Shown here piece after piece: positions 1 to 6,567 of a DNA stretch of 59,573 bases. Each line of letters begins with the position of its first letter. The first letter of the stretch is position 1. A program made the translations under genes and the position numbers. Origin of the DNA: a virus; the IMG/VR virus record IMGVR_UViG_3300033141_001990, positions 1-59,573 of that record; one strand, 5' to 3'. The notes under the pieces are model-generated. The model did not search any database and was not told where the DNA came from. It worked only from the letters and a program-made list of their open reading frames with translations.

Positions 1-4
1 GAAG

Positions 5-244
5 ATGGAACCTTTTAAGAAACTACTTGGGTCGCGTAAATTTTGGGTCAGCATTTTGACGGCGGTCACGACCGTGGTGTCGTACTACCGAGATCCTGAG
101 CTTGCGAAGATGCTCATGGTTGTAGGTCTTACGATGGTAGGTGGCCTGGGCTTAGAGGACTTCGGCAAGGCTAAGGCGTCGGTTGTCCCTTCAGACGAGG
201 ACGAGGACGAGGACGAGGAAGAGGAAGAGGAAGAGGACGAATGA
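5..244 (+). CDS. Small membrane protein, holin candidate
   Basis: A 79-residue protein with two hydrophobic stretches (about residues 13-28 and 36-52) joined by a short polar loop, then a C-terminal tail of almost only Asp and Glu from residue 64. Short two-span proteins with a motif like SRKFWV near the N-terminus are often putative holins, which open the inner membrane so that endolysins can reach peptidoglycan; that role is inferred here from topology and from the lysis genes downstream. The acidic GAG/GAA codons also form the Shine-Dalgarno-like run for the next gene, which starts inside this stop codon (ATGA). Only four bases upstream are visible, so its own ribosome site cannot be judged. 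Confidence 0.6.
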   Translation: MEPFKKLLGSRKFWVSILTAVTTVVSYYRDPELAKMLMVVGLTMVGGLGLEDFGKAKASVVPSDEDEDEDEEEEEEEDE

Positions 245-648
245 ACATGGGTCACCTTATTTTCCTCCTCGGGATAGCGCTATTTGCTACTGGGTGTGGC
301 CCTAGCGCTACGTCTAGAGCTATTGTGGCTCTTAATACAGCTGCGGACGTAGCCGAGAGTGCGAATAAGGTGCTTATCGCGGAGTATGAAAACGAGCAGA
401 GCGCCGCTATTGAGATGGCTGCCAGCCGGGAGGATGCGGAGCGCGAGATCCGCGAGATCCGCGAGCGGTATAAACCAGCGTGGATAGCGCAGAAGACTTT
501 CCGTCTGGTTTGGATCGATGCGGCAACCGCAGTTCAGCTCGTACAGCTATCTGGAGAATCTCCTGATATAGGTAAAATATTTAGACTTCTTGAGCGCTTA
601 GCAGAGGCACAGCGCTCGTTTATCGAGAGCGTTAAGAAGCTAGAGTGA
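241..648 (+). CDS. Lipoprotein with coiled-coil, spanin-like candidate
   Basis: A 135-residue protein with an N-terminal signal peptide and a lipobox ending at Cys19 (FATGC), so it should be lipidated and membrane anchored. The mature part is helical, with charged heptad-like repeats (REIREIRER) around residues 67-77. In a lysis cassette, a lipoprotein next to a holin-like gene may be an outer-membrane spanin subunit, but it lacks the proline-rich look of Rz1 and no inner-membrane partner is obvious, so this is inference. It is followed directly by a strong terminator. Its start overlaps the preceding stop, which implies coupled translation. Confidence 0.65.
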   Translation: MNMGHLIFLLGIALFATGCGPSATSRAIVALNTAADVAESANKVLIAEYENEQSAAIEMAASREDAEREIREIRERYKPAWIAQKTFRLVWIDAATAVQLVQLSGESPDIGKIFRLLERLAEAQRSFIESVKKLE

Positions 649-681
649 TACAAAAGTTGGTCAATTTAGCTCAACTCAGTT

Positions 682-709
682 AACCTGCGGCTCCTGTCGC
701 AGGTTTTTC
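682..709 (+). terminator. Rho-independent terminator after lipoprotein gene
   Basis: An 8-bp stem (AACCTGCG paired with CGCAGGTT) encloses an 8-base loop and ends in a run of five T. It lies between the lipoprotein stop and the next start. It should stop or attenuate plus-strand transcription arriving from the left. Confidence 0.8.
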
Positions 710-716
710 CTGTTTA

Positions 717-938
717 ATGGGAGAAGATGTTGTGGATATTGATCCAGCAGTAAAGAAGGTTCTGGAGGGCATCGTGCGGCACGCTGTGCCCTTCGGCTCG
801 TCGATCGTGTCTATCGTTGAGGCTATAGTTAACTCAGTCGAGGCGGAGCTAAGGCACAGGCCACCGTTCGAGGGTCAAACCAAACAAGAATCCGTAGATG
901 CGTCCATAGACCAGAAGATAAAGGACAAGTTTGGTTAA
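717..938 (+). CDS. Hypothetical small protein, likely start GTG 732
   Basis: A 73-residue protein of unknown family. The N-terminal half (residues 8-45) is mostly helical and moderately hydrophobic with one His and several Val and Ile; the C-terminus is polar and charged. The ATG at 717 sits only a few bases after the terminator U-tract and has no ribosome site, whereas the GTG at 732 has GGGAGAAG five bases upstream, so the real protein may be 68 residues. Its stop overlaps the start of the transglycosylase (TAATG), so the two are probably co-translated. I do not recognise its function. Confidence 0.55.
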   Translation: MGEDVVDIDPAVKKVLEGIVRHAVPFGSSIVSIVEAIVNSVEAELRHRPPFEGQTKQESVDASIDQKIKDKFG

Positions 939-1507
939 TGGTACGCTCAGTAGCCGTGATTGCTTGGGCTATAGGCGTGGCGGCCCCCAGCGTACCGGGG
1001 CCTACTGCTACTGTTTATGCTCAGCGCATCCAAAAAGAGGCAAAGCGGTACAAGATTGACCCGTTCACGCTCGTATCGATCATACGGAACGAGTCGAGGT
1101 TTAGGTCTTCAGCTATCAGTAAGGACGGAGAAGATCACGGGCTTGGGCAGATTAGAGCCAGGTTTCACGGCGGGTGCAGGAAGGACAAGGAGCCTCTTAG
1201 GAGCCCGTCTGCTGCGTGTAAAGCCACTAAGGCAAAGCTACTGCACGGACCAACCAACATCGGTTACGTAGCTAGAGCAATAGACAGATGGAGGAAGAAA
1301 TGTCGCAAGATAACGGGCAAACCAGCGTTATTCGCAAGGTGGCTTCACGGCTACGGGGGAATGGGGAGCTTCAAGAGGAAACACCTATGCGGGATGAAGA
1401 AAGTAAGGGGAGTGTGGGTGGACCTACCAGTCCGACCGCTGCTGAAGCGGATAACAGGGTACCGAAGACACCTAATCAGGCTCCTGCGAAAGCGTCGGCG
1501 GCGATAA
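938..1507 (+). CDS. Lytic transglycosylase (SLT domain)
   Basis: A 189-residue protein. The N-terminal 28 residues look like a signal or anchor. The SLT fold follows: DPFTLVSIIRNESRF (around residues 42-56) carries the catalytic Glu of the ES motif, and GLGQI (around residue 69) is the second family motif. Such enzymes cleave the MurNAc-GlcNAc bond with 1,6-anhydro ring formation. The last 30 residues are extremely basic (ending in KRRRR) and are encoded where another reading frame is also used, so this tail may be shaped by overlap. It could act in lysis, or locally during DNA entry if packaged; the lysis-cassette setting favours the former. Confidence 0.82.
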   Translation: MVRSVAVIAWAIGVAAPSVPGPTATVYAQRIQKEAKRYKIDPFTLVSIIRNESRFRSSAISKDGEDHGLGQIRARFHGGCRKDKEPLRSPSAACKATKAKLLHGPTNIGYVARAIDRWRKKCRKITGKPALFARWLHGYGGMGSFKRKHLCGMKKVRGVWVDLPVRPLLKRITGYRRHLIRLLRKRRRR

Positions 1508-1713
1508 GCTGGGGTGTTAATTCTCAGCTTCCGCACCACGAGGTCTTAAGAGCGATCCTTGAGAGGCTTCAGGCCCTATCGGAGGGTGGCGCGCAGCGCG
1601 TGCAGGTTCCTCCGGACATACTCGGATTCTTACAGAAGGCTACTGTGGTTTTCCTGGATCACCAGGGCAGGCCAGTTGAGTTTGAACGCGTAGTTGTAGC
1701 TTGGGAGGAGTAG
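1300..1713 (+). CDS. Hypothetical protein, starts deep inside transglycosylase gene
   Basis: A 137-residue protein read in another frame; its first 208 bases lie inside the transglycosylase gene. The ATG at 1300 has GGAGG five bases upstream, a good ribosome site, while the earlier ATG at 1288 lacks one. The N-terminal 70 residues are low-complexity and polar (Glu, Pro, Thr, Ala), as expected for dual-coding DNA. The C-terminal part, outside the overlap, looks folded: a helix (HHEVLRAILERLQAL) and a beta-like segment (ATVVFLDHQGRPVEFERVVV). An alternative start is ATG 1387. The family is not recognised. Confidence 0.55.
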   Translation: MSQDNGQTSVIRKVASRLRGNGELQEETPMRDEESKGSVGGPTSPTAAEADNRVPKTPNQAPAKASAAISWGVNSQLPHHEVLRAILERLQALSEGGAQRVQVPPDILGFLQKATVVFLDHQGRPVEFERVVVAWEE

Positions 1714-1716
1714 AAT

Positions 1717-2121
1717 ATGGGTAACGGAATGGTAATGGTCGCTAGTTTTCTAATGGGGTTGCTCGCCTACACGGCAGCAAACTTCATTAGGAACCTATCC
1801 GATGGCTCGAAGATCCCGAAAGACATGGCGGGCTGGAACGAAGAGGTCGAGAACGCCTGTATGAATGTAATACGAGCAAAGCTATACGTTGCCACAACAG
1901 AGCGACGCCTTTCCGATCTTGTTGGAGAGGTGCCAGCTGACTTCAACAGTATGATGTTTAGCGCTCCAGCTATAGCTCAGGCTGTAGAGAAGGCTGCGAT
2001 GGCGAAGATAGAGTCGGACGGGGACCCGCCTACCCCTCGCTTTGCTACGGTGACCCCTATATCTGGTCCTGCTGACGACCATACGTGGATCGCTGGACAG
2101 CTTCTACGGAAGGTTTGCTAG
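1717..2121 (+). CDS. Hypothetical membrane-anchored protein
   Basis: A 134-residue protein with an N-terminal hydrophobic segment (residues 5-22, VMVASFLMGLLAYTAANF) that would act as a single anchor, followed by a soluble helical region. Its ribosome site is strong (GGAGGAG six bases before ATG). Its stop codon overlaps the GTG of the endolysin gene, and the codons for its last residues supply that gene's ribosome site. The position suggests an accessory lysis role such as an antiholin or an inner-membrane spanin partner, but no motif supports this. Confidence 0.6.
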   Translation: MGNGMVMVASFLMGLLAYTAANFIRNLSDGSKIPKDMAGWNEEVENACMNVIRAKLYVATTERRLSDLVGEVPADFNSMMFSAPAIAQAVEKAAMAKIESDGDPPTPRFATVTPISGPADDHTWIAGQLLRKVC

Positions 2122-3620
2122 TGAAAGGGTCTTCCTGGTTCGAGTCACTGCCGGAAAACATAGAGGACAGAGAAAAAGAGATTCTCGATGCGGTATCCAG
2201 TGGCCAAGTTGACCTGCTTTGGACCCCTGTTTCTATATCAGAAGACCTAACCGTATTCACCACTGCCGACGCGCTAAGGATTGGCGAGTCTGGGGACTCC
2301 GTTAGAGTCTCAATGACGTGCCTTACTCAGCAGCGCGTTGCGGACATGCTGGGCGCATACCTTCCGACAACAAAACTGGTGGATGATATATGGGTGAGGT
2401 CCTCGATTCGCATAGGGCCTTTTCCTCAACCTATTAACTCCACTAAAGCGGGGATGCTGAAGCATCACGAGGAGCTGGAGGGGGCTCGCGCTGGTAGAAT
2501 GGGGCTTATCTCAGGATGGAAAGACTGGACGGTTGGTAAGCGTCTAATCAAGAACCCTAAGTCTGCTCAAAACTACGGCTGGCATATAGATACGACAAAG
2601 GATTCCTGGAAGGGCATCCGTCTTCATAATGGGGCAACTGTTGGCAAGGTAATCCAACCAGCGAGCTTAGCCCATGACGTTCATCACGTAGACTATTCAC
2701 AGCTATGCCGACTTGTAATGCGCAAGGGGATATACCAGGGGCGATTGGTTGACCTTTCGGAACTCATCACACAGCCAGCCCATGCCGGGGGCCTTAGCTC
2801 AGAGGGTGCCATCTCAACAGGAATGAGACATCCTGGTATAGAGCAAGTAGCTACGGATGAGGCAGAAGAGGGCCCTCTTGATATACAAGGTCCTGATTCA
2901 GCTCCACAGGCTACTACGCTTGGCGACAAGGGGCCTGCTGTCAAAGAATGGCAAGAGTACCTGATCCATATGGGGTACGGGTCTGCCCTTGAGCCGTGGG
3001 GGGCAGACGGAGATCATGGACCCGCTACAGAAAGAGCCACAACTCAGTTTAATGCCGCGCTCGAATGGGAGGTGGCGGCAGCCTCTAAGTCAACCCTGAT
3101 AGCTCGAAACTATACACCGGCAAACCGCAATGAGGTTAAGTGGGTAATGATCCATACGATGGAAGCGCCCGAAAAGGAAAACACCTCGGAGGCGGTTGCC
3201 AGTTGGTTTGCGGGACCTAATGCTCCTAAAGCCTCCGCCCACTACTGCGTGGATAGCGACTCTATAGTGACGTGCGTACTAGAGCATCACGTTGCATGGG
3301 CATGCCCAGGTGCAAATAGGTACGGGGTACACTACGAGCTAGCTGGGTACGCCAAGCAAGATAGCGAGGACTGGTCTGACAGCTTTAGCGAGTCGATGCT
3401 GAAGATTGTTGCTCGATACGCCGCAGATACCGCAAAGATGTGGGACATACCCATAATTAAGATCGGTCCCACGGATATGCGTGCCGGCAGAAAGGGGTTC
3501 TGCGGACACGTAGACGGGAGCAAAGCGTTTAAAAAGAGCACCCACTATGACCCTGGTCCACACTTCCCATGGGACGAGTTCATTGAGCTTGTAAAAAGTT
3601 ACAGCAAACTGCTGGCGTAG
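2121..3620 (+). CDS. Modular endolysin: N-terminal domain, PG-binding, amidase
   Basis: A 499-residue protein from GTG 2121, chosen because ACGGAAGG lies about eight bases upstream and the codon overlaps the previous stop. Three parts are visible. Residues 8-220 form a domain with a conserved-looking core (GLISGWKDW, NYGWH, HHVDYSQLCRLV) that I recall from uncharacterised bacterial proteins. Residues 268-318 are a PG_binding_1 domain (GDKGPAVKEWQEYL). Residues 339-499 are an Amidase_2 zinc amidase, with metal-ligand candidates in VMIHTME, CGHVDG and HYDPGPHFPW. Amidases of this type cut the MurNAc-L-Ala bond. The gene ends the plus-strand lysis group and is followed by a terminator. Confidence 0.85.
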   Translation: MKGSSWFESLPENIEDREKEILDAVSSGQVDLLWTPVSISEDLTVFTTADALRIGESGDSVRVSMTCLTQQRVADMLGAYLPTTKLVDDIWVRSSIRIGPFPQPINSTKAGMLKHHEELEGARAGRMGLISGWKDWTVGKRLIKNPKSAQNYGWHIDTTKDSWKGIRLHNGATVGKVIQPASLAHDVHHVDYSQLCRLVMRKGIYQGRLVDLSELITQPAHAGGLSSEGAISTGMRHPGIEQVATDEAEEGPLDIQGPDSAPQATTLGDKGPAVKEWQEYLIHMGYGSALEPWGADGDHGPATERATTQFNAALEWEVAAASKSTLIARNYTPANRNEVKWVMIHTMEAPEKENTSEAVASWFAGPNAPKASAHYCVDSDSIVTCVLEHHVAWACPGANRYGVHYELAGYAKQDSEDWSDSFSESMLKIVARYAADTAKMWDIPIIKIGPTDMRAGRKGFCGHVDGSKAFKKSTHYDPGPHFPWDEFIELVKSYSKLLA

Positions 3621-3716
3621 CATGATGCTGGCGTGTTAACCTGCACCAGCAGTCATCGATTTAGTCATCGGTTGTTGTGGTGCTCAGATAGCCTCTCCCA
3701 ATAGGCTAACTGGGAG

Positions 3717-3758
3717 CCCCGGATGTTTTCCCTTCTTTTGACATCCGGGGATTTTTTT
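3717..3758 (+). terminator. Strong rho-independent terminator closing the lysis group
   Basis: A perfect 10-bp stem (CCCCGGATGT with ACATCCGGGG) with a 14-base loop is followed by A and seven T. It faces the plus strand; there is no T-run on the other side, so it does not serve the converging minus-strand early genes. A second small stem (AGCCT/AGGCT) lies at 3690-3707. Confidence 0.88.
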
Positions 3759-3832
3759 GTCCGGAATTAGGTTTAAGAAAATTAAACTAAAGGTGGCAGC
3801 CACGCACCCAAATCGGCTCTATGCTGCCGGAA

Positions 3833-4162
3833 TTATAGTGGCGGGGGCGTCGGACGTATCTCTTTTGATACTCGTCTGGAGGTTCCGGATTGCGAATACT
3901 CCAGAAGCTCGCGAGCCAGAGACGCCCATAGGCGGGAGAGGGCCAGCCGGCTCCACTCTACGCTTGGCTTGTTGCGGTCATGAAGACCTGAGTGGCACAT
4001 GCGGCAGAGGGGGACAGTCATCGAGTCTGGCTGCTTCAGTCCCATCCCTCGCGACGTAACGTGGTGCGCGTCGCTAGGTCGCAGGCCACAGCTCATACAC
4101 GGCAGCTGTCGTATGAACTCTAGCCAGTCTGGAGACTTCATCCAGTCCTCGTACTTAGGCAT
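3833..4162 (-). CDS. HNH-like zinc nuclease or NinG/Ref-type protein
   Basis: A 109-residue protein. A treble-clef HNH layout is visible: LPCMSCG gives a first Cys pair, DAHHVTSRGMG gives the His pair, and PLCRMCHSGLHD supplies a second Cys pair and His residues. Phage recombination-associated HNH proteins share this arrangement. It may cut or bind branched DNA together with the adjacent RusA-like enzyme, whose stop overlaps its start by 8 bases. It is the last gene of the minus-strand early block; I see no convincing minus-strand terminator between it and 3758. Specific substrate unknown. Confidence 0.7.
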   Translation of the reverse strand: MPKYEDWMKSPDWLEFIRQLPCMSCGLRPSDAHHVTSRGMGLKQPDSMTVPLCRMCHSGLHDRNKPSVEWSRLALSRLWASLARELLEYSQSGTSRRVSKEIRPTPPPL

Positions 4163-4529
4163 GGCGAGCCCTAACCTCTACCTCTACGGCATAGATCCTA
4201 ACCCCTCCCGACCTCTGGCTGCAAACCCACTCTACACGGCTGTCGCCATCGTCGATTCCTATCCAATCGGCAACCCCGTCCCTCACCGACTTGAGCGCGA
4301 CTGCAAGGTTGTCTGTATCGAGCTTCCGCGGGGCCACCCTCGTTAGGGTAACGACGAGCGGGGGCTTGGGCGTGTGGCTTCTCGATAGAACGAGGCGAGC
4401 CAGTGCCCTCTCGTTACGGCTACGCTTGGCCCTCTTCGCCCAGTGCTCTCGCATGTTCGCCAGGCTCCTTGTCCTTAGCGGGAGCGATACGGAAACTATC
4501 GGCTCATCGGGTTCATTCACTTTAGTCAT
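4155..4529 (-). CDS. RusA-like Holliday junction resolvase
   Basis: A 124-residue protein from ATG 4529. The RusA signature is present: KLDTDNLAVALKSVRDG (Asp-rich metal site), then WIGIDDGDSRVEW, with a basic helix (EHWAKRAKRSRNERALARL) before it. RusA family dimers cleave four-way junctions, here probably resolving intermediates made by the ERF recombination system and clearing branches before packaging. The frame is open further upstream (ATG 4580, TTG 4604), but those starts lie inside the 4560-4604 inverted repeat and would add an unusual N-terminus. No strong Shine-Dalgarno precedes 4529. It is divergent from the excisionase-like gene. Confidence 0.78.
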   Translation of the reverse strand: MTKVNEPDEPIVSVSLPLRTRSLANMREHWAKRAKRSRNERALARLVLSRSHTPKPPLVVTLTRVAPRKLDTDNLAVALKSVRDGVADWIGIDDGDSRVEWVCSQRSGGVRIYAVEVEVRARHA

Positions 4530-4559
4530 TATGTTTCTGGGGTGTAGATTACGCAAAAG

Positions 4560-4604
4560 TTGAGTGGGATAATAGCGCATGTCCGCAAAGATTATCCCAC
4601 TCAA
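4560..4604. promoter_or_regulatory. Perfect 14-bp inverted repeat over divergent gene starts
   Basis: Arms TTGAGTGGGATAAT (4560-4573) and ATTATCCCACTCAA (4591-4604) are perfect reverse complements separated by 17 bases. The spacer contains the ATG (4579) of the plus-strand excisionase-like gene, and the region lies upstream of the minus-strand RusA-like gene. Each arm contains GATAAT, a near match to a -10 box, one facing each way. It may be an operator for the adjacent HTH protein, a symmetric divergent promoter, or an RNA hairpin hiding the start codon. Confidence 0.6.
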
Positions 4605-4920
4605 TACTCACCCGAAGCGCCTCATAAGGATCAATGATGCGGCTAGTATCCTCGCCTGCTCTCGCTCTCTGATCTACTCGCTCATGGAAAGCAAGCAGCT
4701 GCGATACGTGAAGCTAGGCAGGAGCCGGCGTATCCCGCTAACAGAAGTGTACGACTTTATCGACCGAAACCTAGAGAGGTCTGTCCCGACTGATCCTGAA
4801 GAGGAAGGCGACCCGTCCCAGAGCACACCGGGCAACACCTATCAGCCGGTTTGGGCGGAGTGGCATCCTTCGGCAACAGTTTCCACTCTAAGATTCGGCG
4901 TCGAGCCTCCTCAGTTATAG
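4579..4920 (+). CDS. Excisionase-family HTH (MerR-like) DNA-binding protein
   Basis: A 113-residue protein. Residues 14-64 match the HTH_17/excisionase pattern: LIRINDAASILACSRSLIYS, then QLRYVKLGRSRRIP and a closing helix (TEVYDFIDRNL). The tail beyond residue 70 is acidic then loosely structured. It is the only plus-strand gene inside the minus-strand early block. No Shine-Dalgarno precedes ATG 4579, but a GATAAT box ends six bases before it, so a leaderless mRNA is possible. Its 3' 164 bases overlap the convergent gene 4757-5179. No integrase is seen, so a regulatory role is more likely than excision. Confidence 0.68.
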   Translation: MSAKIIPLNTHPKRLIRINDAASILACSRSLIYSLMESKQLRYVKLGRSRRIPLTEVYDFIDRNLERSVPTDPEEEGDPSQSTPGNTYQPVWAEWHPSATVSTLRFGVEPPQL

Positions 4921-5179
4921 AGCTAAGGTCTAGCCGATACTCCCAACGCCCCTTAGAGCGCTCGGTTCGTTTTGTTTCTATAGTCATAGATCCGAACTGA
5001 GACTCACGAAGAGATCGCACTCGCGCTCCCCAGTTCGCGCCGCCGACCTCGCGAAGCTCCGAAGGGGTATGCCACTCGCCATCCAGCATAAGAGAAAACA
5101 CGCGCTGGACATTGTTGGTGAGCCTCGTCTCGTCAATGCCCTTGTCGTATGTGTGTCCGTGAAACTTAACCCCGCTCAT
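4757..5179 (-). CDS. Winged-helix protein with C-terminal Cys motif
   Basis: A 140-residue protein from ATG 5179, which overlaps the stop of the small upstream gene. Residues 18-72 look like a winged helix common in phage early regions (VQRVFSLMLDGEWHTPSEL, then RVRSLRE and WEYRLDL). The C-terminus carries CCPVCSGTGRL, resembling half of a zinc-binding module. It probably binds DNA, perhaps in regulation or replication. Its last 164 bases are antisense to the 3' end of the excisionase-like gene, and both frames look genuine, so the two transcripts collide tail to tail. Confidence 0.65.
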   Translation of the reverse strand: MSGVKFHGHTYDKGIDETRLTNNVQRVFSLMLDGEWHTPSELREVGGANWGARVRSLRESQFGSMTIETKRTERSKGRWEYRLDLSSITEEARRRILEWKLLPKDATPPKPADRCCPVCSGTGRLPLQDQSGQTSLGFGR

Positions 5180-5328
5180 AACGCCCACGGCAGATGAAGA
5201 AGGGCCAGCGCAACATAGACTCCGATGCCGGCCACGATGCCGTCCACCGTGCAACATCTGTCATACACGGTCAGGTCAGAGTCCGGCGCAAAGCCGAAGC
5301 GCCCGGACATTCCGAAGTCCTCCCTCAT
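5176..5328 (-). CDS. Small single-span membrane protein (50 aa)
   Basis: A 50-codon frame that exactly fills the space between its neighbours and overlaps both by ATGA junctions (at 5325-5328 and 5176-5179). The N-terminal 30 residues are polar with a CC pair; residues 31-48 (IVAGIGVYVALALLHLPW) form one predicted membrane span. The double overlap is the main reason to accept it. Function unknown; very small phage membrane proteins often interfere with host envelope functions, but nothing here shows that. Confidence 0.55.
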   Translation of the reverse strand: MREDFGMSGRFGFAPDSDLTVYDRCCTVDGIVAGIGVYVALALLHLPWAL

Positions 5329-5774
5329 GACCACTCCGCCTTATCTGCCATCTCGCGGTCTTCATACATAGCCTCTGCGTGCTGCTGAAGAATCTCCTCC
5401 TCATGTTGCTCGCGCGACACAATCCCCAGGTCACCAACGCACATCCCGGTCATAAGGTGAGTCTCATCCCATGACCAAACTCCAGACGTGCAATCAGGCT
5501 CCTCTCCGCCAAAGTCTGGAAGGCTATCCGAGAGGGGTATGATTCCTGCCTTGATCGCGTCAACGAGCGAGAGGAGAGAGTCAGGACTGTATAGCAAAGC
5601 GCCACCCCCCTCAAACACAACCGAAGCCGTGCCGTCAGTCACGACAGTGCGCGAGTGGTTCCACTGTTCGTCGATTTCTAACCCGTCGAACTTATCGCTA
5701 AGAATCGCCCGCGCAAGCGGGTGGTCGATCTGGGATAGCGTCTCGCGGTGGTGGTCTCGTATAGCGTCTAACAT
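5325..5774 (-). CDS. Hypothetical protein (149 aa)
   Basis: An acidic 149-residue protein with no recognised family. It has a helical N-terminus (DHHRETLSQIDHPLARAIL), a beta-like centre (TVVTDGTASVVFEGGGALLY) and a strongly acidic, His-containing C-terminus (EQHEEEILQQHAEAMYEDRE). The start is supported by AAAGGGAGA upstream of ATG 5774. It sits in a chain of overlapping early genes between the winged-helix gene and the methylase group. Role unknown. Confidence 0.6.
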   Translation of the reverse strand: MLDAIRDHHRETLSQIDHPLARAILSDKFDGLEIDEQWNHSRTVVTDGTASVVFEGGGALLYSPDSLLSLVDAIKAGIIPLSDSLPDFGGEEPDCTSGVWSWDETHLMTGMCVGDLGIVSREQHEEEILQQHAEAMYEDREMADKAEWS

Positions 5775-5820
5775 GATGTTCTCCCTTTGGTTGTGGTGTA
5801 CTTCTCTCGGTCTAGTCGGT

Positions 5821-6003
5821 TCATGGTTTATCCCTTTTCACTTTACTCTCAATAGCCTCGGCTCCCCTTTTAGCTGTTTCGATTTCTTGGTTGTTTTTGA
5901 ATAGCGCTCGCATCATGGAGGACGAGGATAGAATCTCGTCCAAAACATCGGAAAGAATGCGAGCCTGTGCTGCGGACATGCGTATGGTTACGTTTCTAGG
6001 CAT
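5821..6003 (-). CDS. Small hypothetical protein, possible RHH-type binder
   Basis: A 60-residue protein starting at ATG 6003, inside the last codons of the methylase gene. It opens with RNVTIRMSAAQARIL, a strand followed by helices as in ribbon-helix-helix proteins, then two amphipathic helices with Lys and Glu. RHH identity is only suggested by this order. Upstream frame extension to 6093 would overlap the methylase heavily and is not preferred. Confidence 0.5.
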   Translation of the reverse strand: MPRNVTIRMSAAQARILSDVLDEILSSSSMMRALFKNNQEIETAKRGAEAIESKVKRDKP

Positions 6004-6553
6004 TGCCAACCTCCCGATTGCGCTCTGCGTGGGTAGGCTGCGCCATAAGAGTGCATAGTGGCATCCTCTTCCCGTGATACTTTGCCCCACCATAAGGACG
6101 GAAGATTAGGATAGCGCTGCCCTTTGGTGCCCCGTTCTTCACCTCCTCCCTCCTGTCATTAAGGAACTTCACGCGACCCGTAATGAACCTTATCTCGTTC
6201 GCGAAATCCCAAGACCGGCACCACCAGATCGTGTCGGTGCAGGCCGACATAAGCATTACGACGGTGGCACCCTTCGCCTGCTCCTGTATTGACTTCTCTA
6301 CCCACTTGCCAACTCCCCTTCCGTATGGAGGGTTCACGAACACAGCTTGAGGATCTCCAGATAGTGTTCTAGACCAGTCTGCAACAAGCCCTGCCGGATT
6401 CATCAAGTAGTTATGGCAAAGCGCGTTGTGCGGGGATGCTGCTGCGTCGAGGGTGAACCTAAATTCCCTATCGAGTCTCTCGAAAAGCCATCTTGGCGTC
6501 CTCCAGTCATCCCTTGCAGAGCTATGTATTATTTTCCAGTCATCGTGTGTCAT
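5996..6553 (-). CDS. Phage DNA N6-adenine methyltransferase (Dam family)
   Basis: A 185-residue protein with the pattern of the phage Dam family: DDWRTPRWLFERLDREF at the N-terminus, FTLDAAAS as the cofactor region, and the catalytic VNPPYGRGVGKW (NPPY) near residues 73-84. A later RVKF motif is typical of these enzymes. It would transfer a methyl group from S-adenosylmethionine to adenine, probably protecting phage DNA from host nucleases or marking sites. Target sequence unknown; GATC is abundant at 21.4-25 kb but that is not evidence of specificity. It lies directly downstream of dnaB. Confidence 0.85.
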   Translation of the reverse strand: MTHDDWKIIHSSARDDWRTPRWLFERLDREFRFTLDAAASPHNALCHNYLMNPAGLVADWSRTLSGDPQAVFVNPPYGRGVGKWVEKSIQEQAKGATVVMLMSACTDTIWWCRSWDFANEIRFITGRVKFLNDRREEVKNGAPKGSAILIFRPYGGAKYHGKRMPLCTLMAQPTHAERNREVGNA

Positions 6554-6567
6554 CGCATGTTCCCTTC

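Noticed and set aside
3999-4346. Plus-strand frame over the HNH and RusA-like genes
   Set aside because: It opposes two recognisable proteins and has no motif of its own.
4579-4920. Evidence of lysogeny from the excisionase-like gene
   Set aside because: No integrase or attachment site was found in the window, so the gene is treated as a regulator.
5768-5824. 18-residue frame (MNRLDREKYTTTKGRTSC) between two early genes
   Set aside because: It overlaps the upstream stop by ATGA but is too short and featureless; it may only serve coupling.
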